This document shows positions 51,640-62,749 of a stretch of 64,000 nt of DNA, in pieces. The DNA is taken from NCBI GenBank assembly GCA_944386475.1, contig CALXBH010000079.1, forward strand, positions 1-64,000, in the 5' to 3' direction. The notes under the pieces are model-generated. The model was not told the origin of the DNA and made no database searches. It saw nothing but the letters and a program-made list of their open reading frames with translations. This DNA comes from an uncultured Clostridia bacterium. GTDB taxonomy: Bacteria > Bacillota > Clostridia > Oscillospirales > Ruminococcaceae. Position numbers and translations under genes: made by a program. Position 1 is the stretch's first letter. Every line of letters begins with the position of its first letter.

Positions 51640-54600
51640 CTAAAACCCGGCGAACATGGTTTGGCTGGTTTTTGGCAGGCCGTCCAAAACACCTAAGGAT
51701 TCCATGGTCTCGATCACCGACTTGGAAACCCCCGCCCGGGTCTGCACCTCGTCCACCGAGATGTATTTCCCCTGCTTGCCGGCCTCCTGCAAGCTTTTGG
51801 CGGCGGCTTCTCCCAGGCCTTTTAAAGCTGCGAAGGGAAGCCGTATTTTCCCGTCCTCAATGGTGTATTTTAATGCGTCCGATTTATATAAGTCCACCGG
51901 CAAAAACTCCAGCCCCCGGCAGAGCATTTCGTTGATAATCAGCAGGGTGTTATAGGTGTCTTCCTCCTTGACGGTGCGCTCGTTGCCCTTGGCCTTCAGC
52001 GCTTCCAGCCGCAGCTTGACAAGCCCCTTGCCCTTGACAGCCGCCTCTGCGTCCAGATCGCCGCCCCGGACGGTAAAGTGGGCCGCGTAAAATTCCAGCG
52101 GGCGATGGACCTTATACCATCCCAGCCGGATAGCGGCGATAACATAGGCCGCCGCGTGAGCCTTGGGGAACATGTATTTAATCTTCATACAGCTGTCCAC
52201 ATACCACTGGGGGACGCCGCACTCCTTCATGGCTTTAAAATGCTCCTCGGTGAGCAGTTTGGAGGCGTTGCCCTTACGGGTAATTTCCATGATCTTAAAG
52301 GCCATGCTGGGGTCTAACCCCTTGTAGATCAGGTAGGTCATAATGCTGTCACGGGTTCCGATGACCTCCGAGATGGTGCAGGTGCCGTTTTTGATGAGAT
52401 CCTGGGCGTTGCCCAGCCACACGTCGGTGCCGTGGGAAAGGCCGGAGATCTGCAACAGGTCGGAAAACTTTTTGGGCTGGGCGTCTACTAACATCTGCCG
52501 GACGAAGTTTGTCCCCATCTCGGGCAGGGCGAAGGTTCCCGTTTCGCTGTAAATTTCCTCCGGCGTGACCCCTAAAGCCTCGGTGGAAGTAAATAAGCTC
52601 ATCACCTTTTCATCGCTCATGGAAACGTCCATGACCTTAATGCCGGTCATGTCCTCCAGGTGCTTATACAGGGTGGGAACATCGTGTCCCAGCTCGTCCA
52701 GTTTCAAAATAGTATCGTGGAGGGAATGGAAGTCGAAGTGGGTGGTAATCACCCCGCCGTCAGCGTCGTCCGCCGGATGCTGGACGGGGGTAAAATCATA
52801 CACCTCGTATTCAGAAGGGATAACCACCATGCCGCCGGGATGCTGGCCGGTGGTGCGCTTAACCCCCGTACAGCCCATGGCCAGGCGCATCTCCTCCGCT
52901 TTGTGGACCACCTTGCCCCGTTCCTCCAGATAGCGCAGGGCGAAGCCATAAGCGGTTTTTTCCGCCACGGTGGAGATAGTGCCGGCTTTAAACACGTGGT
53001 CTTTACCGAACAACTGCTCGGTGTACCGGTGGATATTGGACTGGCATTCTCCCGAGAAGTTTAGGTCGATATCGGGGGATTTGTCGCCGTTAAAGCCTAG
53101 GAAGGTTTCAAAGGGGATGTCGTGGCCGTCCCGGTTCATAAAGGTCCCGCACTCGGGGCAGTCCTTGGGTGGCAGATCAAAGCCGGAGCCCACCGAGCCG
53201 TCGGTAATAAATTCGCTGTGCTTGCACTTGGGGCAGACATAATGGGGTACCAAGGGGTTTACCTCGGAAATGCCCGCCATAGTCGCCACAAAGGAGGAAC
53301 CAACCGATCCACGGGAACCCACTAGGTACCCTTCCTGCTCGGACTCGTACACCAGCTTTTGGGCGATCATGTACAAAACGGCGAATCCGTGCTTGATAAT
53401 GGAGTTAAGCTCCTTTTCCAGACGGTTTTTAACGATATCCGGAACCGGGTCTCCGTAAATCTCCTTGGCCCTGCCCCAGGTAATCCGCTGGAGCTCTTCC
53501 TCCGAGCCCTCGATGCTGGGAGGATAGGTGCCCTTAGGGATGGCACGGATATCCCCGTCGATCATGTCTGCGATCTTGTTGGGATTTTCCACCACTACCT
53601 CAAAGGCTTTTTCGTCCCCCAGGTAATCAAATTCCCGAAGCATCTCGTCAGTGGTACGCAGGTAAAGGGGCGGCTGGAACTCCGCGTCTTTAAATTTCAG
53701 CCCCGCCATAAGGATTTCCCGGAAGACCGAATCTTCCTTGTTTAGAAAGTGAACGTCGCAGGTAGCCACTACCGGTTTATTTAACTTTTCGCCCAGCCGG
53801 ACAATGGTGCGGTTAAACTCCCGGAGCTTTTCCTCATCCGGCACCATGCCGGTGCGGATCATGAAATCGTTGTTTCCTACCGGCTGGATCTCTAAGTAAT
53901 CGTAAAACTCCGCAATCCGGCAGAGCTCCCCCCAGGAGCGGCCGTTTGCCACCGCCCGGTAAAGCTCTCCCGCCTCACAGGCGCTGCCCACCAAAAGCCC
54001 TTCCCGGTGTTTGATCAGCTCGCTTTTGGGGATCCGGGGCTTTTTATAGAAATAATCCAGATGGCTGTAAGAAATCAGCTTATACAGGTTTTTTAAGCCC
54101 GCCTTGTTTTTCACAAGGAGGATCTGATGATAGGTAGGCAGCTTTTTGGGATCGCCGCCCGCCAGCTTTTGGTTGATCTCGGACACCGTCTGGACGGCAT
54201 AGTCCTCTTGCAAAGTCTTGCAGATCTTCACAAATATTTTTGCCAGCACCGCCGCATCGTCGCAGGCCCGATGATGGTTAAAATCCCCGATATCCAGGTG
54301 TTTAACCAAAGTGTCCAGCTTGTGGTTTTTTAAGTTGGGATACAGCGTGCGGGCGATGACCACCGTGTCGATAGAGGTATAGTGCTCCTCCAGCCCGCAG
54401 CGTTTGGCGGCCGCCCCGATAAAGCCCATATCAAAGGGCGCGTTATGGGCCACCAGCACCCGGTCGCCGCAAAAATCAAAAAACGCTTTCAGAGCCTCTC
54501 CCTCTTTTGGGGCGTCGGCCACCATCTCGTCGGTGATGCCGGTGAGCTCGGTGATCTTGGCGGGGATCGCCTTTTCCGGGTTGACAAAGGTGTTAAAGGT

Positions 54601-55983
54601 GTCTACAATCTCGCCGCCTGCCACCTTCACCGCACCGATTTCGGTCATCCGCTCATAGTCAGCGTTAAGCCCGGTGGTCTCGGTGTCAAACACCACAAAT
54701 TCCCCGTCTATGGGGATACCGGCATTTCCCTCCACGGCATTAATGCAGTCGTTGACAAAATACGCCTCCAAGCCGTAGATCAGCTTAAACTCCCCGCCGT
54801 CTTTATGAATCTTGTCCACCGCGTTCATGGCGTCGGGGTAGGCTTGTGCCACTCCGTGGTCGGTGATCGCCACCGCCTTGTGTCCCCAGCGGTAGGCAGT
54901 GTTCACAAGGGTTCCCGCGTCGTTTAACGCGTCCATGGCGGACATGTTGGTGTGCATATGCAGCTCCACCCGCTTGCGCTGGGCGTTGTCCATCCGCTGT
55001 TTTTTCTTGACGATCATAATATCAAACGGCCGGATGGTGATTTCCCGGTCGTATTTATCATAGCTCACCTCGCCCCGGAACAAAATCGCCGTCCCTTTTT
55101 TCAGCTGTTCCAGCGGCTCGGCCTTTTTTACGTCCACAATGATCTTTAGGGTGTTGGAGCTGGTATAGTCGGTGACATTATAGCTTAAAATCAGCTTAGA
55201 GCCGTCCCGGGACTCCCGCCGGTCCATCGAAAAAATATCCCCCCAGCAGCAAACCCGGCCGCTTTCCGCCGTCACCTCGTTTAAGGGGATCGGCCGCTCG
55301 GTGATCTTGCGGCCCATGACGATGGAGGCATCCTTGCTCAAAAAGGGCAGGTCGGTAAACGACAGCGTCACCTTTTTGTCCTCTTTTTTCACTTCTTCCC
55401 ACGGAGGACGCTCTCCAGAGGAAACTGCTGCCGGTTTGGGCGAGGCCGTCGCCGCCGGAGAGGGTTTGGTGTTTTCCTTGACCACCTTGTCGTGTTCCTC
55501 CTGGGAAAGGTGGGTTACACCGGTAAACGCAACCTCCGGCCGGAAGGAAAATTGTTCCTGCACAAGCTGGACGAGCTGCAAGTCCACCCCCGCCTGCCGG
55601 ATGATGTCAAGCCCGCCGTTTTTAAGCTCCACCGTCAGGATGTTGTCCGCAAAGGCGGCCGTCGCCCCATCAAAAAAGCCGTTGACCACGCTGGCCTGCT
55701 GCTTTAAAAACTGCACCAGGGTGGGAAAATACTCCGGTGTGAACTGGTCGGGAGCGTATTTGGGCTGCAAAATTACCCGTTTGATGTGCAGCGTGTCCCG
55801 GATTTTCTCCTCCGCCGCGTGCAGCGCCAAAAACGTTACGGGAGAAGGGAATTTCACCTGAGCGGCGGCGACTCCCTTCTCCTTGTAGATATCCAGCACT
55901 AAGATTTCTCCCTGCTCCAGATCCTTGAGCAGGGATTCATTGTCGATATAGGAACCAAAAATGGTGCGAAAACTGTTTTGCAA
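51640..55983 (-). CDS. polC: DNA polymerase III, PolC-type alpha subunit
   Basis: This 1447-aa replicative polymerase is typical of low-GC Gram-positives. It starts at a TTG with AAGGAGA at good spacing. Domains in order: N-terminal region, OB fold (about 230-330), PHP domain with AITDHGV (about 370), an inserted 3'-5' exonuclease (VFDTETTGL, about 430), the rest of PHP, the polymerase palm with [10 protein letters not shown] (about 970), a zinc site ([13 protein letters not shown]), and a helix-hairpin-helix end. No interruption was seen. It begins 1 base after the ispG stop. Confidence 0.97.
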   Translation of the reverse strand: MQNSFRTIFGSYIDNESLLKDLEQGEILVLDIYKEKGVAAAQVKFPSPVTFLALHAAEEKIRDTLHIKRVILQPKYAPDQFTPEYFPTLVQFLKQQASVVNGFFDGATAAFADNILTVELKNGGLDIIRQAGVDLQLVQLVQEQFSFRPEVAFTGVTHLSQEEHDKVVKENTKPSPAATASPKPAAVSSGERPPWEEVKKEDKKVTLSFTDLPFLSKDASIVMGRKITERPIPLNEVTAESGRVCCWGDIFSMDRRESRDGSKLILSYNVTDYTSSNTLKIIVDVKKAEPLEQLKKGTAILFRGEVSYDKYDREITIRPFDIMIVKKKQRMDNAQRKRVELHMHTNMSAMDALNDAGTLVNTAYRWGHKAVAITDHGVAQAYPDAMNAVDKIHKDGGEFKLIYGLEAYFVNDCINAVEGNAGIPIDGEFVVFDTETTGLNADYERMTEIGAVKVAGGEIVDTFNTFVNPEKAIPAKITELTGITDEMVADAPKEGEALKAFFDFCGDRVLVAHNAPFDMGFIGAAAKRCGLEEHYTSIDTVVIARTLYPNLKNHKLDTLVKHLDIGDFNHHRACDDAAVLAKIFVKICKTLQEDYAVQTVSEINQKLAGGDPKKLPTYHQILLVKNKAGLKNLYKLISYSHLDYFYKKPRIPKSELIKHREGLLVGSACEAGELYRAVANGRSWGELCRIAEFYDYLEIQPVGNNDFMIRTGMVPDEEKLREFNRTIVRLGEKLNKPVVATCDVHFLNKEDSVFREILMAGLKFKDAEFQPPLYLRTTDEMLREFDYLGDEKAFEVVVENPNKIADMIDGDIRAIPKGTYPPSIEGSEEELQRITWGRAKEIYGDPVPDIVKNRLEKELNSIIKHGFAVLYMIAQKLVYESEQEGYLVGSRGSVGSSFVATMAGISEVNPLVPHYVCPKCKHSEFITDGSVGSGFDLPPKDCPECGTFMNRDGHDIPFETFLGFNGDKSPDIDLNFSGECQSNIHRYTEQLFGKDHVFKAGTISTVAEKTAYGFALRYLEERGKVVHKAEEMRLAMGCTGVKRTTGQHPGGMVVIPSEYEVYDFTPVQHPADDADGGVITTHFDFHSLHDTILKLDELGHDVPTLYKHLEDMTGIKVMDVSMSDEKVMSLFTSTEALGVTPEEIYSETGTFALPEMGTNFVRQMLVDAQPKKFSDLLQISGLSHGTDVWLGNAQDLIKNGTCTISEVIGTRDSIMTYLIYKGLDPSMAFKIMEITRKGNASKLLTEEHFKAMKECGVPQWYVDSCMKIKYMFPKAHAAAYVIAAIRLGWYKVHRPLEFYAAHFTVRGGDLDAEAAVKGKGLVKLRLEALKAKGNERTVKEEDTYNTLLIINEMLCRGLEFLPVDLYKSDALKYTIEDGKIRLPFAALKGLGEAAAKSLQEAGKQGKYISVDEVQTRAGVSKSVIETMESLGVLDGLPKTSQTMFAGF

Positions 55984-55984
55984 T

Positions 55985-57043
55985 TTATACGTCTCCTTGC
56001 ATACGGCCGATTTCCTCTAACAAAGCGTCAAAAACCTCCGCCTCCGGCACCTTCCGGAGGATTTGTCCCTTTTTAAACAGCACTGCGCAGCCGTCCCCGC
56101 CTGCGATGCCGATATCCGCTTCTTTGGCTTCCCCCGGGCCGTTGACCACGCAGCCCATCACCGCCACCTTGATGGGGAGCTTGCAGTCTGCCAAAGCTTC
56201 TTCCACCCGGCCAGCCAGGCCGATCAGGTCGATTTTCGTCCGGCCGCAGGTGGGACAGGATACGATCTCCACCCCCGGTTTTCCCATGCCGATGCTTTTT
56301 AAAATATCCCGGGCGGCGTATACCTCCTGCACCGGATCGGCAGTAAGGGATACCCGGATGGTTTCCCCGATGCCGTCCAGCAAAAGGCTTCCGATGCCTA
56401 CCGCGGACTTGATGATCCCCATGCGCCGGGTGCCGGCCTCGGTCACCCCTAAATGCAGGGGATAAGGGGACTGCTCCGCCATCAGGCGGTAGGCCTCCAC
56501 CATGGTTTTTACGTTGCTGGACTTCATGGAAATGACGATCTGATCGAAATCGTACTTTTCCAAAAGCTTTACATGGTACTGGGCGGACTCCACCAATGCC
56601 TGAGGGGTAGGACTCCCGTATTTCGCCAAGATTTCCTTTTCCAGCGATCCGCCGTTGACGCCGATGCGGATGGGCACCCCTGCCGTACGGCAGGCGTCCG
56701 CCACTGCCTTCACCCGGTCCTCTCCGCCGATGTTACCGGGGTTGATGCGAATTTTGTCCACCCCCGCCGCCACGCACTCCAGCGCCAGCCGGTAATCAAA
56801 GTGAATATCCGCCACTAAAGGGATCGAAACCGCCGCCTTAATGGCGTCCACCAGCCGGACGGCCTCTTTATTGGGAACGGCGGCCCGGATAATCTCACAC
56901 CCCGCCGCTTCCAGCTCCTTTGCCTGTCTGACATTTCCTTCGATATCCTCAGCCGGGACGTTGAGCATTGACTGCACATAGATATCGCCCCCGCCGAAGG
57001 TCAGGTTTTTTAAGCGCACCGGTTTTACCGTTCTTGCTCCCAT
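55985..57043 (-). CDS. ispG: 4-hydroxy-3-methylbut-2-enyl diphosphate synthase
   Basis: The 352-aa enzyme catalyses the sixth step of the MEP isoprenoid pathway. It has an N-terminal barrel ([22 protein letters not shown]) and a C-terminal 4Fe-4S domain with Cys ligands in SCPTCGR and CVVNGPGE. The order dxr-rseP-ispG-polC is common in Clostridia. The products feed the uppS and cell-wall lipid pathway encoded upstream. Confidence 0.96.
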   Translation of the reverse strand: MGARTVKPVRLKNLTFGGGDIYVQSMLNVPAEDIEGNVRQAKELEAAGCEIIRAAVPNKEAVRLVDAIKAAVSIPLVADIHFDYRLALECVAAGVDKIRINPGNIGGEDRVKAVADACRTAGVPIRIGVNGGSLEKEILAKYGSPTPQALVESAQYHVKLLEKYDFDQIVISMKSSNVKTMVEAYRLMAEQSPYPLHLGVTEAGTRRMGIIKSAVGIGSLLLDGIGETIRVSLTADPVQEVYAARDILKSIGMGKPGVEIVSCPTCGRTKIDLIGLAGRVEEALADCKLPIKVAVMGCVVNGPGEAKEADIGIAGGDGCAVLFKKGQILRKVPEAEVFDALLEEIGRMQGDV

Positions 57044-57125
57044 AAACTGCCGCCATCCCTTTCCTTGTTAAGTTTCCCTGTTATTTTAGCACACAAAGCA
57101 TCCCGTTTTTGTCCCATTCAAAATG

Positions 57126-58193
57126 CTACTGAAACAACTTGAACACATCGTTAAAGGTAATCACGACCATCAAAATTAACAGCAGAATCAATCCGACGGC
57201 GTGGATATAGCCCTCGTACTTGGGCGGCACCGGCTTGCGGCGGATGCCTTCGATAACCAAAAAGACCAGTCTGCCGCCGTCCAGCGCCGGAAGAGGCAAA
57301 AGATTAAAAATCCCCACGTTGATGGTGATAAACGCCACCAGGGTCAAAAAGGTGGTCACCCCCATGGTGGAAGCCTCCCCCACCACCTGGGCTACTCCCA
57401 CCGGGCCGGACAGATCGTTAAGCCCCGCCGCGCCCCGGATCAGGTCTCCCAGAGACAGCCATACCAGCCGGGCGGTGGAGATAGTTTTGTCCACGCCCTC
57501 TTTCAGTACGCCGAAGACGGTTTTCTCCTGGGCTTTTACTAACAGATCCACCGCATTGCTGGTCATGGTGATCTTGACGTCTTCTAACAACAAGGTTTCC
57601 CCGTTTCGCTTGACCTGGATGTCATAGCTGCGGGTCACCGCCGGCACTTCCTCGCCATCCAGGGTGACAGTCGACTGCTCCCCGGCAGGCTTGTTGCGGT
57701 CCATAGCATAGAAAAAGTCAGTATCGCAGTAAATCCGCAGGCCGTCAATCTTTTGGATCACATCCCCTTCCTGCAAACCGCCTTGCTGGTTGCTGGTGGC
57801 AAAGTCCCGAAACTGAGCGATCTCCATGGAAGTGATGTACTGCTGGGAACAGACAACAATCACCATGACAAGAAAGCCCAGCAAAATATTCATCACCGCG
57901 CCGGCGATGACGATCAGGATGCGCCGCCACACGGGACGCCGGGAGAACGCCCGCACATCGGTGGATTCCTCGTCCTCCCCTTCCATGCTGACAAAGCCGC
58001 CGATGGGAAGCAACCGGATAGCGTAGGTAGTCTCCCCTTTTCCAAAGTGAAACAAAGTCGGCCCCATGCCCAGAGCGAACTCGTGCACCTTTACCCCGTT
58101 TACCTTCGCCATGACAAAATGGCCCAGCTCGTGGATAAAGATAATAATTCCAAACACCAGGATGGTCAGTAAGATGGTGATAACGATGTTCAT
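57126..58193 (-). CDS. rseP: RIP metalloprotease RseP/RasP
   Basis: This 355-aa membrane protease has H21-E22-L-G-H25 in its first helix, a PDZ domain (about 150-230; EGDVIQKIDGLRI) and a C-terminal LLPLPALDGGR as the third zinc ligand. It cleaves anti-sigma factors and signal-peptide remnants inside the membrane. It follows dxr after a 166-base gap that contains a structured hairpin. Confidence 0.94.
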   Translation of the reverse strand: MNIVITILLTILVFGIIIFIHELGHFVMAKVNGVKVHEFALGMGPTLFHFGKGETTYAIRLLPIGGFVSMEGEDEESTDVRAFSRRPVWRRILIVIAGAVMNILLGFLVMVIVVCSQQYITSMEIAQFRDFATSNQQGGLQEGDVIQKIDGLRIYCDTDFFYAMDRNKPAGEQSTVTLDGEEVPAVTRSYDIQVKRNGETLLLEDVKITMTSNAVDLLVKAQEKTVFGVLKEGVDKTISTARLVWLSLGDLIRGAAGLNDLSGPVGVAQVVGEASTMGVTTFLTLVAFITINVGIFNLLPLPALDGGRLVFLVIEGIRRKPVPPKYEGYIHAVGLILLLILMVVITFNDVFKLFQ

Positions 58194-58303
58194 AGGTAGG
58201 TCTTTCCTTTCGCGGAATTTCTTAAAACAGCCGCTTTTGGCCCGAAGAAAGTACAGTAATCTCTATTCCCCGGTTTTTAAAATATACCCTCAAAAGCCGC
58301 CTT

Positions 58304-58349
58304 CTCCGCAAAGCAATACAAAGCGATGCATCGCTTTGCTTTGACGGAG
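58304..58349. repeat. nested inverted repeat between dxr and rseP
   Basis: Outer arms CTCCG/CGGAG and AAAGC/GCTTT enclose a 20-base palindrome at 58319-58338 centred on GATGCATC. It could be an RNA processing or pausing element or a short palindromic repeat. Confidence 0.6.
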
Positions 58350-58359
58350 TGGGGATTTT

Positions 58360-59505
58360 TTATTTTCCCACTGTCCGCCGGACATATTCCCGCGCCAGGC
58401 GGTCAGCCTCGTACACCCGCTCCACAGTCATCCGACCGGAAGGAGGGGTAAGCGACAGCGCCCCCATCACCAGCTCACCGATTTGTAAAAACGAAATTTC
58501 TCGGTTTAAAAACAAAGCTACTGCCTGCTCGTTGGCGCCGTTTACAAGGGCCGGATACAGCCCGCCTCGCTTAATGGCCTCCTTTGCCGCCTTTAAGCAT
58601 AAAAATGTCTCCTCATCAGGCCTCGCGAAACTGAGCGTCCCGTAGGAGAACAAATCCAGCTCGTCCACCGGGCTTTCCACCCGCTCCGGATAGGTGAGGG
58701 CGTACTGGATCGGCAGGCGCATATCCGGCACCCCCAGCTGGCACAAAACCGCATTGTCCGCAAACTCCACCCCCGAGTGGATCACGCTTTCCCGATGGAC
58801 GACAATCTCCACCTGCTGGGGCTTGCAGTCAAACAGCCATACCGCCTCGATAAGCTCCAGCCCCTTGTTCATCAGGGTAGCGGAATCCACGGTGATTTTG
58901 GCCCCCATGCTCCAGTTAGGGTGCTTTAGGGCATCCTCCACCGTCACGCCGGCGAGTTCCTCTTTCGTCCGGCCGTAAAAAGGGCCGCCCGAAGCAGTGA
59001 GCAAAATCCGCTTAAGCTCTTTTTTACCGCTTCCCTGCAGGCACTGGAAAATGGCGGAATGCTCGCTGTCCACCGGCAGGATCAAAACGCCCTCCCGGCG
59101 GGCGGCGGCTGTCACCAGCTCCCCGCCGGTTACCAGCGTCTCCTTGTTGGCCAAAGCGATCTTCTTTTTGGCCTCTATCGCCGCCATGGTAGGCTTTAGC
59201 CCCACCATCCCCACTACGGCGTTGACTACCGTGTCCGCCTGGGGAAGCGCCGCTACCTGACAAAGGCCTTCCTCCCCCGCCACAACCTCGATGGAAGTAT
59301 CCGCCAGGGACAACTTTAGATCATGATAATATTTTTCGTCATAAACGCACACAAGACGGGGCAAAAACTGCCTCGCCTGCTGCTCCAACGCTTTGTAGTT
59401 TGTGCGCACTGCCAGCGCCGCTACCGAATAACCCCGGCGCTTGGCCACGTCCAATGTCTGGGTTCCGATGGAACCCGTGCTTCCTAAAACTGATAACTGC
59501 TTCAT
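58360..59505 (-). CDS. dxr: 1-deoxy-D-xylulose 5-phosphate reductoisomerase
   Basis: The 381-aa enzyme makes MEP with NADPH. It has LGSTGSIGTQTLDV for the cofactor, ANKETLVTGGEL, VDSEHSAIFQCL for metal binding, ASGGPF and AKITVDSATLMNKGLELIEA. The length is normal. It lies 24 bases after cdsA in the usual lipid-precursor cluster. Confidence 0.97.
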   Translation of the reverse strand: MKQLSVLGSTGSIGTQTLDVAKRRGYSVAALAVRTNYKALEQQARQFLPRLVCVYDEKYYHDLKLSLADTSIEVVAGEEGLCQVAALPQADTVVNAVVGMVGLKPTMAAIEAKKKIALANKETLVTGGELVTAAARREGVLILPVDSEHSAIFQCLQGSGKKELKRILLTASGGPFYGRTKEELAGVTVEDALKHPNWSMGAKITVDSATLMNKGLELIEAVWLFDCKPQQVEIVVHRESVIHSGVEFADNAVLCQLGVPDMRLPIQYALTYPERVESPVDELDLFSYGTLSFARPDEETFLCLKAAKEAIKRGGLYPALVNGANEQAVALFLNREISFLQIGELVMGALSLTPPSGRMTVERVYEADRLAREYVRRTVGK

Positions 59506-59529
59506 TGCGTTTTCTCCCCCTCGCCGGTA

Positions 59530-60372
59530 TTACAGCGCAACAAACGAAACAAACTGTACCACCAGGTAAAAAAACGGCACCACAAATAAAACGCTGTCAA
59601 AACGGTCTAAAACCCCGCCGTGGCCGGGCATGATCGTCCCGAAATCCTTAACGTCATGCTGGCGCTTAATCACCGAGGCCGACAGGTCGCCCAGCATTCC
59701 CACCAGCGCGCACAAAGCGCCGCACACCGCCAAGGCGGCATAGTTAACCGTACAGGGCGTGCCGCACGCTTCCATAATCTTTTGAAAGATAAATCCCAAA
59801 AGGGCAAAGCCGGCACTGTCAATCATAACGCCGCCAATAGCGCCTTCCACCGTTTTGTGCGGACTCACCACCGGGGACATCTTGTGCTTACCAAACAGCC
59901 GTCCGGCAAAATAAGCGCCGGTATCGGCCAGCCAGGCCGCTCCCAGGGATAAAAGCAGATAAAACAGCGCCACCCCGCCGTTTACCAAAACAAATTGGTC
60001 GCGGATATGCACAAGGCAGCTCAGGGAAAAGGGAATCATCACCGAACCCATAAAAATAACAGCTAGATGCTCCAGCTTTAAGGTGGCGTGCTGGTACAAA
60101 AACGTCCCGAACAAGGCAAAGGCAAACAAAAGCGTCACCGTTTCCCGCATCCCGTTAAGCATAGGGAAAAAGGGTGCCAAGGCCGCATAGCCAAGACCTA
60201 TTCCCACCGCCAGCTTATGTGATTTATGGTATCCTGCCGACATACACAGCTCAAACACGCCCAGCATACCAATCAATGCCACCGCCACATTCAGCACAGG
60301 CGTAGTATAAAAAAGCAGCACGACAAATAAAATCGCCAGGCCGATCATGGAGGAAATCACACGCAACTTCAA
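59530..60372 (-). CDS. cdsA: phosphatidate cytidylyltransferase
   Basis: This 280-aa protein with about seven helices makes CDP-diacylglycerol for phospholipid synthesis. It carries the C-terminal signature DLSASVIKRQHDVKDFGTIMPGHGGVLDRFDS. The start is a TTG behind AGGTG. It follows uppS by 51 bases, as usual. Confidence 0.95.
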   Translation of the reverse strand: MKLRVISSMIGLAILFVVLLFYTTPVLNVAVALIGMLGVFELCMSAGYHKSHKLAVGIGLGYAALAPFFPMLNGMRETVTLLFAFALFGTFLYQHATLKLEHLAVIFMGSVMIPFSLSCLVHIRDQFVLVNGGVALFYLLLSLGAAWLADTGAYFAGRLFGKHKMSPVVSPHKTVEGAIGGVMIDSAGFALLGFIFQKIMEACGTPCTVNYAALAVCGALCALVGMLGDLSASVIKRQHDVKDFGTIMPGHGGVLDRFDSVLFVVPFFYLVVQFVSFVAL

Positions 60373-60423
60373 TCTGCTTCACCTCATCTATCCGGGGACA
60401 GCCCCGGAGCTTTTTTCAGGCTT

Positions 60424-61149
60424 TTACACGCCCCCAAAACGGCGGTTGCGCCGGGCAAACTCCGCCAGCGCCCGATCCATATCCTTTTCGGAAAAATCCG
60501 GCCACAAAATATCCATAAAGATATATTCTGCGTATGCGGACTGCCACAGCATAAAGTTGGAAAGGCGAAGCTCCCCGCTGGGGCGGATAATCAGGTCCAC
60601 ATCGGGCTGCCCCGCGGTGTCCAAGGAATCCGAGATCATCTGCTCGTCGAGCTAATCCGGGGACAAGGACCCCTCCTGCCACTGTTTTGCCAGCCGCCGC
60701 ATTCCCCGCACCAGTTCGTCCCGGCCGCCGTAGTTAAACGCGATGTTCAGGGTAAGGCCGGTAAAATCCTTACTCATATCCTCCACGTGGCGGATTTTCG
60801 CGTTGATCTCCTCCCCCAGCGGGGGCAGGTCGCCGATAAAACGGGTGCGCACATTGTCCGCCTTAAAGTTTTCCGCGTCGTCCAGGTATTCGATCAAAAG
60901 ATCCATAATCGCGTCCACTTCCTGCTTGGGACGCTTCCAGTTTTCGGTGGAAAAGGCGTACACCGTTAAATACCGAATCCCCTTCTGATTGCAGTAGCGA
61001 GTGATCGTCTTAAAGGTTTTCGCGCCGATTTTATGGCCGGCAAACCGGGGAAGCCCCCGCAATTTCGCCCACCGTCCGTTGCCGTCCATAATAATGCCGA
61101 TGTGCTTGGGGAGCACCTCTGGCGGCAGCGGCTCAACCTGTTTTGCCAA
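60424..61149 (-). pseudogene. uppS: undecaprenyl diphosphate synthase interrupted by one in-frame TAG
   Basis: Residues 1-165 (IGIIMDGNGRWAK with D22, RFAGHKIGAKTF, YAFSTENWKRP, AFNYGGRDEL) end at TAG 60652-60654. The same frame continues at once with [10 protein letters not shown], then [27 protein letters not shown] and RRFGG to 60424. The total of 242 codons is the normal UppS length, and no bases are missing. UppS makes the C55 carrier for peptidoglycan and is normally essential. The TAG may be a sequence error, a mutation covered by another copy, or a read-through codon. The start is a TTG at 61149. Confidence 0.85.
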
Positions 61150-61239
61150 TGGGATTCACCCTTCCTTTCATTTGCTCCAAAGCTCAAGATAGGACAGCAG
61201 CTTTCTGCCGCTGTCCTTCCCTTCTGCTGTTACTATTGG

Positions 61240-61794
61240 TTAGATCTCCATGATCTCTTTTTCTTTTTTAGCCGCTACGCTATCCACCTCTTTGCAGTAT
61301 TTATCCGTAGCGTTCTGCACCTGTTTTTCGCAGTCCTTCAGATCGTCCTCGGTGATTTCGCCGTCTTTTTTCATCGCTTTAAATTTGTCCATAGCATCCC
61401 GGCGGATGTTGCGCACAGACACCTTGCACCCCTCCGCATATTTGTAGGCCTGTTTAACGAGTTCCTTCCGGCGATCCTCCGTAAGCTGAGGGAAAACGAG
61501 CCGGATAACCTTGCCGTCGTTTGTAGGGGTGATTCCCAGATCAGAGGCCAAAATCGCCTTTTCAATGTCATGCAGGGAGCTTACGTCCCAGGGCTGAATG
61601 ACCAAAATCCGCGCTTCGGACACCGAAATCGCCGCCATCTGGTTAATAGCGGTGGGAACCCCGTAATAATCCACCTGGATTTTGTCCAGCACGCTGGGAT
61701 TGGCCCGGCCCGCGCGGATGGTGGCATAGTCGTGCTCCAGCCTAAGGATGGATTTTTTCATTTTTTCTTCTGTTTCCGTCAAAACTTCTTTCAT
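61240..61794 (-). CDS. frr: ribosome recycling factor
   Basis: ATG 61794 follows GGAGG with 9-base spacing and gives MKEVLTETEEKMKKSI; a start six codons earlier is less likely. The 184-aa protein has EHDYATIRAGRANPSVLD, VIQPWDVSSLHDIEKAI and RRDAMDKFKAMKKDGEITEDD, the typical RRF pattern. It splits post-termination ribosomes with EF-G. It lies between pyrH and uppS, the standard order. Confidence 0.97.
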   Translation of the reverse strand: MKEVLTETEEKMKKSILRLEHDYATIRAGRANPSVLDKIQVDYYGVPTAINQMAAISVSEARILVIQPWDVSSLHDIEKAILASDLGITPTNDGKVIRLVFPQLTEDRRKELVKQAYKYAEGCKVSVRNIRRDAMDKFKAMKKDGEITEDDLKDCEKQVQNATDKYCKEVDSVAAKKEKEIMEI

Positions 61795-61860
61795 CTGACT
61801 AACCTCCGTCATAGTATCCGGCCTGCCGCCGGTTGATTCTGTTCTGCCCGTCTTTTACAA

Positions 61861-62565
61861 TCAGTGTACCAAAGTGCCCACTGTTTTTCCCTGGATTGCG
61901 TCCACGATGTTGTCCGGTTTCCCCAGGTCAAACACCAAAATCGGGATATTGTTGTCTTTGCACATGGAAGCCGCTGTAGAATCCATGACCCCCAGGCCTT
62001 TTGCAAGAACCTCCGCAAACGTCAGGTCGTCGTACTTGACCGCGTCGGGGTATTTGTTGGGGTCCTTGTCGTAAACCCCGTCCACCATGGTGGCTTTAAA
62101 GATGATATCGGCTTCAATTTCCGCCGCGCGCAGGGCGGAGGCTGTATCAGTGGAGAAAAAGGGATTTCCCGTCCCGCAGCCAAAAATCACCACGCGCCCC
62201 TTTTCCAGATGGCGAACCGCCCGGTTACGGATATAAGGTTCCGCCACCTGCTGCATGGCGATCGCTGTCTGGACCCGGACGGTCACGCCCAGCTCTTCCA
62301 GCACGTCGGCCACCGCCAGGGCGTTCATCGTCGTCCCCAGCATGCCGATGTGGTCAGCCCTGGTGCGGTCCATGGCGCCGCTGGAGCGGCCGCGCCAGAA
62401 GTTGCCGCCACCCACTACGATAGCGATCTCCACCCCAAGATCCGCCGCCTTTTTAATACTTTTGCATATCTCGGTCATCACGCTGTAATCCAGGCCGAAT
62501 TTCTGTTTCCCGGCCAGCGCCTCACCGCTTAATTTTAACAAAACCCGTTTGTATTTTGGCTGCAT
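61861..62565 (-). CDS. pyrH: UMP kinase
   Basis: I chose ATG 62565 because AGGTGG precedes it at good spacing and [19 protein letters not shown] matches the family start; the GTG at 62577 lies inside that site. The 234-aa amino acid kinase fold has [10 protein letters not shown] and [17 protein letters not shown]. It phosphorylates UMP, the product of the pyr operon in this window. It is the first gene of the pyrH-frr-uppS-cdsA-dxr-rseP-ispG-polC run. Confidence 0.96.
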   Translation of the reverse strand: MQPKYKRVLLKLSGEALAGKQKFGLDYSVMTEICKSIKKAADLGVEIAIVVGGGNFWRGRSSGAMDRTRADHIGMLGTTMNALAVADVLEELGVTVRVQTAIAMQQVAEPYIRNRAVRHLEKGRVVIFGCGTGNPFFSTDTASALRAAEIEADIIFKATMVDGVYDKDPNKYPDAVKYDDLTFAEVLAKGLGVMDSTAASMCKDNNIPILVFDLGKPDNIVDAIQGKTVGTLVH

Positions 62566-62632
62566 TTTATCGTCCACCTGCTTTTCTTTTTGTATTTTTA
62601 GGGGCTTATTCCGCCGCCTTGATATTACTTCT

Positions 62633-62661
62633 ATTTTACATGAGCAGGGCTCATCTGTAAA
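62633..62661 (-). promoter_or_regulatory. promoter of the pyrH-frr cluster, with inverted repeat in the spacer
   Basis: On the minus strand -35 TTTACA (62656-62661) and -10 TAAAAT (62633-62638) are separated by 17 bases. The spacer contains ATGAGC-CCT-GCTCAT, a possible operator. Confidence 0.65.
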
Positions 62662-62749
62662 GTAGAAACTAAAATAAACTAAAAAATTTCACAAATTCCC
62701 CGGAAATATAGGATGCCCGAAAAAGGATCAAAAACGGCGGTAACCCCCG

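Noticed and set aside
60391..60415. Hairpin TCCGGGG/CCCCGGA followed by T between uppS and cdsA
   Set aside because: The T-run lies on the plus-strand side, whereas the genes are read on the minus strand, so it is not a terminator for them.
60652..60654. Reassignment of TAG to a sense codon in this genome
   Set aside because: Several genes with normal C-termini in this window end in TAG, for example at 10560-10562 and 17504-17506, so TAG acts as a stop.
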